Part shown: in pieces, positions 57,857 through 64,000 of the stretch | Layout: every line of letters begins with the position of its first letter | How positions within the stretch are numbered: position 1 is the first letter of the stretch | From: Erodium maritimum | Lineage: Eukaryota; Streptophyta; Magnoliopsida; Geraniales; Geraniaceae | DNA length: 64,000 nucleotides | Reading direction: 5' to 3' | NCBI GenBank assembly: GCA_963921825.1 | Contig: OY997589.1 | Span: 51,268,546 to 51,332,545 of the forward strand | Position numbers and translations under genes: made by a program | The notes under the pieces: generated by a model | Told to the model about the DNA's origin: nothing | The model's database searches: none | Seen by the model: the letters and a program-made list of their open reading frames with translations, nothing else

Positions 57857-59224
57857 TTACTCCAACCGCTTATGGATTTTCCTATTCTCCTCGTCCTGTA
57901 TCCTATTCTTCTCCTCCTGTATCCTATTCTTCTCCTCTTGTACCTGCAGCATTTTTAGAATTAAAGAAGTTGGGTCAGAAGAGGATTGTTGGTTACCTGA
58001 ATTTTGCTGAGGTTGAGGATTTCTCTGCTGGCTGGCCTGATTTTGAGGTCTCTGATTGAATCCGGGAGGTGTGGGATTTTGGCTTCTTTGATTCTGATCT
58101 CCCCCCCATTTGAGCTCAGGGCGATCTTTCCAACCCTCATTATAAGTATTTGAATAAGGGTCGTACTTCCTCCCTTGGTTGCCATTATGATTCACCCAGT
58201 TAGCCTCCTCGTAGTCCATTGGATTAGGCTGTGGTGGTTGTCCCTGCATGCCTGCCATCATCAACTTCATTTCTTTTAATTGCTCCATGACTTGATTTAT
58301 TTCTGCCGCTGAGTTGACTGAATTGACGGTAGACCCTCCAGGTGCTCTTTCAGAATGCCAAGCATCATTGGCCATTATATTATCTAGAATCTCTTGGCAC
58401 TCCTGCAGAGTGTGTTTGGTGAACGAGCCACCAGATGCGGCGTTCAGCTCTGCTTGACTTGGTCTGTTTAACCCTTGGTAGAATGTCTGCAGCTGCAACC
58501 ACAACTCTTGTCCATGGTGGGGACACTTCCTCATGAGTCCTTGATATCGCGCCCAAGCTTCTGCTAATGATTCAAAGTTTGATTGAGCAAAGTTCTGGAT
58601 CTTGGCTCTGAGCTCCTTAGTCTTCCTTGGCGAGTAGAATCTAGCTAGAAACTTTTGTGAGAGATCAGCCCATGTTGTAAGTGCGTGGTTGGGTAGGCTA
58701 GAAATCCAGTCAGCTGCCTCATCCCTTAAACTGAACTTGAAGACCCGCAATTTAATTGCTTCGTCTGACACTCCATTGTACCTGAAAGTAGCACAAATCT
58801 CATTGAATTTAGTCAGATGTGCAGCAGGATCGGGATCCGTGTTTGGATTCCCGCTAAATGTATGTTGTAGGAGTAATTGGATGGTAGAGGTTTTAATCTC
58901 GAAGGTGTGAGCTTCCACTGGTGGGTGGAGAATGCTCTGATGTAGGTTATTGGTATGAGGTGTTCCATAATCGCAGAGATATCTTGGTGGCTCCACGACA
59001 GTTATAGGTTCCTCTTGTTGATTTCTTTGGACCACCTGGTTATTCTGCTGTCCACCTCCTTCATTTTTCCTAGTGGCACCAACGCCATCAGTTTCCATCG
59101 TGTCTGAATTGACACTTCCCTCACCAAGTTTCTTCTTTAAAGCTCTTATCTTCAATTGTCCTGCTTCTCGTAAATCTGTATCACTAAGCAAATCACTTGG
59201 AGTGGATTTAGATCTTGTGAGCAT
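57857..59224 (-). CDS. gag: Athila-1 Gag
   Basis: 455 residues from MLTRSKSTPSDLL, the usual basic start of Athila Gags just inside the primer site. The capsid-like Retrotrans_gag region is visible with WISSLPNHALTTWADLSQKF, LARFYSP and WLQLQTFYQGLNRPSQAELN. A Q/N-rich linker with EANWVNHNGNQ, YDPYSNTYNEGW and RPQNQASQ follows, characteristic of Athila. The end has a short tandem repeat, EEKNRIQ twice and then DEENRK, encoded by a 21-bp DNA repeat. No CCHC zinc knuckle is seen, which is normal in this lineage. A TAA ends the frame where full-length relatives continue into protease. Gag would package the RNA in cytoplasmic particles. The frame is intact as far as it goes. Confidence 0.92.
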   Translation of the reverse strand: MLTRSKSTPSDLLSDTDLREAGQLKIRALKKKLGEGSVNSDTMETDGVGATRKNEGGGQQNNQVVQRNQQEEPITVVEPPRYLCDYGTPHTNNLHQSILHPPVEAHTFEIKTSTIQLLLQHTFSGNPNTDPDPAAHLTKFNEICATFRYNGVSDEAIKLRVFKFSLRDEAADWISSLPNHALTTWADLSQKFLARFYSPRKTKELRAKIQNFAQSNFESLAEAWARYQGLMRKCPHHGQELWLQLQTFYQGLNRPSQAELNAASGGSFTKHTLQECQEILDNIMANDAWHSERAPGGSTVNSVNSAAEINQVMEQLKEMKLMMAGMQGQPPQPNPMDYEEANWVNHNGNQGRKYDPYSNTYNEGWKDRPELKWGGDQNQRSQNPTPPGFNQRPQNQASQQRNPQPQQNSGNQQSSSDPTSLILKMLQVQEEKNRIQEEKNRIQDEENRKIHKRLE

Positions 59225-59296
59225 AAATTAAAAACCAAAAATTAAAAAGTGAATTAGTCGAAACACAACTTTTATAGAAAGGGTTGGCTCAATTGC

Positions 59297-59314
59297 TCCC
59301 CGGCAACGGCGCCA
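59297..59314 (-). other. Primer-binding site, tRNA-Asp
   Basis: The plus strand shows TCCCCGGCAACGGCGCCA, identical to the 3' end of plant tRNA-Asp(GTC), six bases from the LTR. On the element strand this is TGGCGCCGTTGCCGGGGA, the well-known Athila primer site. Confidence 0.95.
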
Positions 59315-59320
59315 TTAACT

Positions 59321-59994
59321 TGACGCCCTGCGTTTTTAACACATAAATGGACACGGCAAGCGTACCGGTCGTCAAGTAGTATTTTTGGAATTTAAGTTCC
59401 GGATTATCGTACCCAAGGGAGCACGAGTCAAGCACGTTCTATCTCAAAGTTGTTGTCAAGCTATCTCGATTAAAAGATGGTTTTGTTTCAAAACATGAAA
59501 AGTAAATAGTAATCGAAATGACAATGAACCAGTAATCACAAAGCTTAGAAGAGTTTTAATTCAGAGAAAAAGAAATCTAAGGTTGTGGGTTCATAGAGAC
59601 CGTTTCCAATGCATTTAACTGACGATGAACATTGTGAAGTTGTTCTAATTCTAGGGGCAACGAATTATCTCTCAAACTAGTCCTAACTCCTCACGTTGTT
59701 TCGGACCCTAATGGAATCTAACCACCCAGCTCTCACGAATCAGGATGTAGGGAGACCCAAAGCATTACGTTCTTTGATAATTTCTAACTTTCGGTTGGAA
59801 TCCTATGGTTATTGAAATCGTGTTAACCTAGCTATCACTAGTCTAGATTTAAACCCAATTTGTATAAGATTTCTGACCTAATTGCAACCCACCTCTCACG
59901 AGTGTCAGATTGCAATTCCCATCTTCTATCAGGCCTACCCGGGAGATAGAGCATTAAGTTCAAATCTAATACAAACCCTAAATCAAATCATTCT
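59321..59994 (-). mobile_element. Athila-1 5' LTR, first 674 bp visible
   Basis: Collinear with 47797-48470 without gaps. It ends abruptly at ATTCT, where a Tekay-type LTR (TGTAAAACCC) begins; the rest should lie beyond the window, after that element. Confidence 0.93.
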
Positions 59995-60212
59995 TGTAAA
60001 ACCCGCTTCGTTTCGTAAGGTATTATTTTGCAAACGAGAACCTTAGGGTAAGTTTTTGAAACGAGTGCAAAAAAAAAAAAAAAAAAAAAAATAGGTCTGG
60101 ACCAGGCCAGGCCCGCAGGCCCAGCCCAGCCCAGCTGAGGCCCAATCTGGTCAGGGATGGGTATATAACCCACCCTTACCTCAGAAACCCTAGCACCCTC
60201 ACAACCCAGCCG

Positions 60213-60251
<39 letters not shown>

Positions 60252-60299
60252 CCGACCCTCACTCCCTCTCTCTCCTCTCTCGTCTTCTCCGGCGAAACC

Positions 60300-60560
60300 G
60301 GCACCGGCCGCCATCGCTCCGGCCTCTCCTCCGTCCGACCACGCCGCCACGTCCCCGAACCCCGACCTCCCTCTCCTCCGTCCGACCACGCCGCCACGTC
60401 CCTGAGCCCCGACCTCCCTCTCCTCCGTCCGACCACACCGTCCCGTCCTCTTCTCCTCCGTCCCGACGCCGTCACCGGTCCGGCCAGCCACGAAATCCCG
60501 TCCCCGAACCCCGACCTCCCTCTTCTCCGTCCGACCACGTCCCGGCCGAACCTCGACCTT
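60300..60560. repeat. 48-bp GC-rich tandem array, about 4 units
   Basis: Units contain CTCCTCCGTCCGACCACGCC, GCCACGTCC and GAACCCCGACCTCCC. The long arginine- and glycine-rich minus-strand frames over 60000-60770 arise from this composition and are not genes. Confidence 0.75.
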
Positions 60561-61924
60561 CCATCTCCGTCCGACCACGCCCAGCTCCGGCCACCGGTCT
60601 CATCCCGAGCTCCGACCGTCCACCGCCGCCTCCAATCTCTCCGTCCCGAGCCGTTCGGACCCGAGCTCCCGCCGTCGCCGGCGAGCTCGTCAGATCCGGA
60701 ACGGGACGAGCCGTCCGGACCCGCGCCGACGCTGCCGTGCACCGCCGTCCACCGCCGCCACCGTTTCCTCACGGTTAGTTCTCGGCCCGTGGAAGCTCGG
60801 CCGACCGGCGCCGGTGGTCGGCCGGACCGAGCAGATCCGTTCTTCTTCGTCTTTGCTTTCCCGTTCCCGAGTTCGTTCAGATCCGGTCGGGATGGAACGG
60901 AGCTCCCGAAATGGAAGGGAACAGAACAGAAAACGTAGATCTGTTTAAAAATTTTGTAGTATTGTTGTAAATCTGAAAATTGTAAAGTTGAACAAAGTTT
61001 TGATATTATCGTTATGTTTCGAACGTTTTTCCAGATTTTTGTGTTAACGTTGAAGAAGAAAAGGGTTTAATTTGAACGTTACGTCGAAAAATCTGTTTTA
61101 GGTTAAAAGTTCGATTAATTAGTTATCGATAAAACTAAATCGGGTGAATTAATTGGGTTCTAAAACGAAGGTCGGTCGTTAAACGAATTTGAGTGAAGTT
61201 AAATCAAAAGGGAGGGAAAACGAAATCAAATCGGTTTTAGAAGGGTTTCGGACCAAAAAATATCAAGTTTGGAAACGAGCGGAAGGAAACCGTTGTGTTC
61301 AAGTCAAGTCGTTTTTAAACAAAGCAAAGGAGTCCAAAGACGGTTTTAAGTTAAAAAGGGGTTTAAACTGGGTTTGGATCAAACCTGGGTTCGGTGCGCG
61401 GGTGCTCGAACCCGATCCGTCGTAACCCGACTTTTATCCCGCTCGAGTGTAAACGATAACTGTCAAGTTTAAAATGGACAAATCGTAGCCGTCAACTTAA
61501 CGGCGGAACCGTTATTATTTTTGGGCTCTGAGTTACTTATTTTCGACCGGTTCGCACTAGTTTAAAGTGAGTTAAATCTGTGTTCTTTTAGATCGTGCTG
61601 CGGACCGAGGCAAAGGGAGGCTCGGCGAGTGACTGCGATTCATCTCGGGTTTAGTGGAGCGCTTCTGGAGTTGCTTTCGAGGTAGGGAAAAGTAGCCGGA
61701 TCTCGGCCCTGACTAAGGAAAGTTAACTGTAGAATTGCATGTGGCACCGGGGTATCGTGGGTATTTAGGTTGTCGAATATTAGAAATGCATGATACGGGA
61801 ATGTAGCGAATACTGGAAATGCATGTGACACTTAGTAGTGTCGTAGGAGCAGAAAACTTAGCGTTAACTGTGTTACTGGAGGCATATGACCATGCCCGGA
61901 GGTTGTTGTGTGTAAATTGTTGTT

Positions 61925-62150
61925 GAGTTTGGGTGGCCTTGAGAGCCCGTGTTATTTATTGTTGAGTCTTGGGTGGCCATGAGAGCCCGTGTTGTCGTTT
62001 TGGTGTTTTGGTGGCCGTGAGTGCCCGTGGAGTTATGAACCCGTACTTTACCATTGGTGTCTTGGGTGGCCATGAGGGCCCGTAGGGTTGTTGAACCTGT
62101 GTTTGGTTGTTGGTGTCTTGTCGGCCTTGAGTGCCTGTGGAGTTGTCACC
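61925..62150. repeat. 58-bp array in family B-type LTR, about 5 degenerate units
   Basis: Units with GTCTTGGGTGGCCATGAG and GCCCGTGTTG/GCCCGTGGAG. Homologous to 28492-28850 and 35505-36070. Confidence 0.75.
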
Positions 62151-62227
62151 GGTGTCGTTACTGTCTGTTTGAACTTGTTTGTGATTGTGATTGGTTACTG
62201 GTTACTGGTGGAGGTTGTGTGGTGTAG

Positions 62228-62390
62228 CTAGCCTCCCGACTGGGATCGGGAGAAGCGGAGGGGTTGTGGGTTAGCTCCCCGACTGGGATTGGGGGAAGGA
62301 CGCGCGGGTGTGGCTAACCACCCGACTGGGATCGGGTGAAGTGGAGAGGTTGTGGGTTAGCCTCCCGACTGGGATCGGGAGAAGTTGCGC
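62228..62390. repeat. 43-bp stem-loop array, 4 units
   Basis: Stem pairs in successive units are CTCCCGA/TCGGGAG, CCCCGA/TTGGGG, CACCCGA/TCGGGTG and CTCCCGA/TCGGGAG around a CTGGGA-type loop. The third unit changes both sides of the stem together. Confidence 0.8.
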
Positions 62391-62962
62391 GACAGGTCGA
62401 CCGCCTGACCACGTCTATGATCGGTAAAAGGGCGAGAGACAGAGATTGGTTACTGAGCAGCCGGTTTGCGATCCTTTGTGATCTTGTTTGGTATTGTGTG
62501 GTCAGTCGTGTCTTGGAGGAGGTCGTCGATCGTAGTGTGGGGTCTACATAATGTATCCGAGTGTTGAGTCAGTTGAGGAAAAGACTGGTCGTGTGTGTGT
62601 CTTTGAGTCGTTGTTAGTGTCATCGGCTTTGTCTACTAATTATGCCGTAGTCAGTATGTTATCTGTGGTGGTGAGCGAACGCTCACCCCTAGCTGCTTTT
62701 CCTACAGGTACCGTTCGTAGTCTGGACTAGGTGAGCTTCTGAAGCTTGAAGAGCTTGAAGCGGGTTGCTGGGTGTTTTGAGTCTAGAGACGTGTATCTCG
62801 TTTTGCCCAAGTGTGGGACTTTTATTTTGAGGTGTAAATATTATTCTTTTGTGGAACTAAACTGACTTTATAGGTGATTTATCGAAAACAGGTTTCAGTC
62901 TTGTAACTTTCTAAACGTTCGCGTCCCTAGTTTCGGTTCGCTGAAATTGGGGCGTGACAGCT

Positions 62963-62974
62963 TGGTATCAGAGC
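62963..62974 (+). other. Primer-binding site, initiator tRNA-Met
   Basis: TGGTATCAGAGC three bases after the LTR end, as in most plant Ty3-gypsy chromoviruses. Confidence 0.92.
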
Positions 62975-63634
62975 TCGAGGTTTCACACCTCGGACTACAC
63001 GTCAATTAGGTGGGAGAGTCGAGTCGGTAGAGTCCCGTCTTGCGTTGGGTACGCAAGTCGGAACTCGGGTGTACACCCATTAGGATTTGAGTCCTGTTTT
63101 GTTTTTGTGCTTGTGCAGTACGGGGCTACTGGCACAATGTTTGTGTGTTGCTGCGTGAAACGTTTTTAAACTGTCGCGACTCGACTCAGGAGCGCTCCTG
63201 TGGTCGAGCGTGACGGTGTTGGTATCAAGTGGCCACAACGTAGTTCGGGGACGCCTGGACGGGGTTGTAACCACCTGATGCCAAGAAATGAGGTTTTTTA
63301 ATGAAGCGAAAAAAAAAAAGGTTTAAGGTTGTTGGCCCTTTTGGCATGTCTTGAACTTGATTGGCCCTGTGGGCGTATGTTTGATTTTGGTTGGCCCGGT
63401 GGGCAAGGTTCGACTCTGGTTGTTTTGTCGTCGCTCGTGTGGTATATGTCGGTGTGGTCTCGTATACTAATACTATATATAAGGTGTGTTTAGCTTGAGC
63501 GGTGTGGCGCTTTAGTGACATACGCGATAGAGTAAACTTAGACCGTGTGAGCGTTGGCTTTTTTTTGAACTTGTCGCCTTTATTTGAGTTCGCACACTGA
63601 ACGTTTGCGTGTATCCGTGCAGAGGATACTGTTC
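62975..63634 (+). other. Tekay-type leader between primer site and gag
   Basis: No gene is supported. It has short repeats of TTGGCCC-GT-GGGC type near 63330-63405 and an A-run at 63311-63320. Confidence 0.6.
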
Positions 63635-64000
63635 ATGGCTCGCGGAAGGCGCGGACGAGCATCAGGAACGCAGGGTCAGGCACCCACGCGAGGCCGGCGG
63701 GGGCGGTCAGCAGGGGCACCAGGGAGGGTGCCAGCCGTCGAGCCCGCCGACTACGCGGAGGCACAGGGCACTCCCGTCGGAGAAGACGGGAGAAGTGATG
63801 CGGGGCCATCTGCAGGTACCCCTAGTGTTCCACCAGTCGCGGACCCTCCAGTGATGACTGCCCTGGATGAGCTTACCAGGACCGTTCAGAGTTTGGTGGC
63901 GGTCATCGCGAGCCGAGAGTCGGCTTCGCCAGCACCAGAGGCAGCCGCAGTTCCGATGAGGGCCGCTCAGACAGAGGATCTTACCTCCCGAGCGCTACTC
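63635..64000 (+). CDS. gag: Tekay-type Gag, N-terminal part (continues past the window)
   Basis: The ATG at 63635 opens MARGRRGRASGTQGQ, followed by a basic, glycine- and proline-rich stretch (TRGRRGRSAGAPGR) and then TALDELTRTVQSLVAVIAS, a helix typical of the start of plant chromovirus Gags ahead of the Retrotrans_gag capsid domain. The frame is open for 122 codons to the window end with no defect. I chose this ATG because the frame is open from here and the position after a 0.66-kb leader is usual. Other frames over the same bases are shorter. The capsid domain and zinc knuckle would lie outside the window, so the identity rests on context (LTR, primer site) and the start. Confidence 0.75.
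   Translation, partial: MARGRRGRASGTQGQAPTRGRRGRSAGAPGRVPAVEPADYAEAQGTPVGEDGRSDAGPSAGTPSVPPVADPPVMTALDELTRTVQSLVAVIASRESASPAPEAAAVPMRAAQTEDLTSRALL

Larger units (their letters stand above)
47797..59994 (-). mobile_element. Athila-1: near-complete Ty3-gypsy (Athila) retrotransposon
   Basis: On the minus strand the order is 5' LTR (59994 down to 59321, cut by another element), tRNA-Asp primer site, gag, protease, RT-RNase H-integrase, an env-like frame, a long noncoding tract, polypurine tract and 3' LTR. This is the standard Athila order. The two LTRs can be compared over 674 bp without any gap and differ at 5 sites by my count (0.7 percent), so the insertion is recent. Gag, protease and pol lie in one reading frame of 1849 codons broken by only two stops. 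Confidence 0.95.
59995..62959 (+). mobile_element. Tekay/Del 5' LTR with a different 5' half
   Basis: 2965 bp, TGTAAAACCCGC to AAATTGGGGCGTGACA. From about 61585 (GATCGTGCTGCGGACCGAGG) to the end it follows the family B LTRs, including the 58-bp array, stem-loop array, GTGAGCGAACGCTCAC hairpin (62671-62686) and TTTTCCTACAG. The first 1.55 kb is unrelated to theirs and has an A-run (60069-60091), a CT repeat (60217-60248) and a GC-rich 48-bp array. Confidence 0.9.
59995..64000 (+). mobile_element. Tekay/Del-type element, 5' part, inserted in the Athila-1 LTR
   Basis: 5' LTR 59995-62959, primer-binding site, leader and the start of gag are present; the element leaves the window. ATTCT at 59990-59994 should be its 5-bp target duplication, repeated outside the window. 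The intact primer site and open gag suggest a younger element than the solo LTRs. Confidence 0.88.

Noticed and set aside
60069-60091. A-run as a poly(A) tail of a retrogene or LINE
   Set aside because: It lies inside an LTR with defined ends, with no gene or target duplication next to it.
60000-60772. Long arginine- and glycine-rich open frames on the minus strand
   Set aside because: They overlie a GC-rich 48-bp tandem array and a CT repeat inside an LTR; open frames are expected from composition and no domain is recognisable.
62963-62974. tRNA gene
   Set aside because: Only the 12 bases complementary to the tRNA 3' end are present; this is a primer-binding site. The same holds for 40886-40897 and 59297-59314.

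Overview
This window looks like plant nuclear DNA, most likely from a eudicot, in a gene-poor, heterochromatin-like region. It is almost wholly transposable elements nested inside one another. The evidence is plant-specific retroelement lineages (Athila and Tekay/Del Ty3-gypsy, Ty1-copia), primer-binding sites matching plant tRNA-Asp and initiator tRNA-Met, PIF/Harbinger and Mutator-like DNA transposons, and captured fragments of plant genes (gibberellin 20-oxidase, a cinnamoyl-CoA-reductase-like enzyme, a wall-associated-kinase-like receptor). I see no intact host gene, no RNA gene and no bacterial feature. All identifications come from reading the sequence and from memory of the families; no database search was run.

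Layout. 1-3.75 kb: a PIF/Harbinger element broken by Athila-like LTR pieces, which hold a copia solo LTR (target duplication CGACC). 4.5-8.4 kb: a Mutator-like element (MULE1) carrying a gibberellin-20-oxidase 5' fragment and holding two further Mutator-type insertions, a 434-bp MITE and MULE2 with a reductase fragment. 8.4-14.9 kb: an unassigned GC-rich block, LTR-like pieces, PIF-type subterminal repeats and an Athila-like LTR. 14.9-25.9 kb: a decayed plus-strand Athila (Athila-2). Its protease is split by MULE3 (kinase fragment), its pol is largely deleted and its 3' LTR holds a Tekay solo LTR. 25.9-37.2 kb: L1 LINE debris and a DUF1985 (Ulp1-associated transposon) pseudogene cut by Tekay-type solo LTRs. 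37.2-47.6 kb: copia LTRs including an inverted pair, a copia gag-protease frame joined directly to a Tekay integrase end, and that element's 3' LTR. 47.8-60.0 kb: a young minus-strand Athila (Athila-1) with tRNA-Asp primer site, gag, protease, pol, env-like frame, polypurine tract and both LTRs. 60.0-64.0 kb: the start of a Tekay-type element inserted into the Athila-1 5' LTR; its gag runs off the window.

How the parts relate. Insertion order can be read from the target duplications: Athila-2 is older than its MULE3 and solo LTR; the DUF1985 element is older than the LTRs that cut it; Athila-1 is older than the element at 59,995. Most Tekay copies are solo LTRs, so LTR-LTR recombination has been active. 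Structural themes without an obvious textbook label are: a roughly 30-bp-period TACCC motif at the ends of two unrelated-looking Mutator families; tandem stem-loops with compensating stem changes inside Tekay LTRs; palindrome clusters in Athila LTRs; and repeated polypurine-tract-like boxes in the long 3' noncoding part of Athila.
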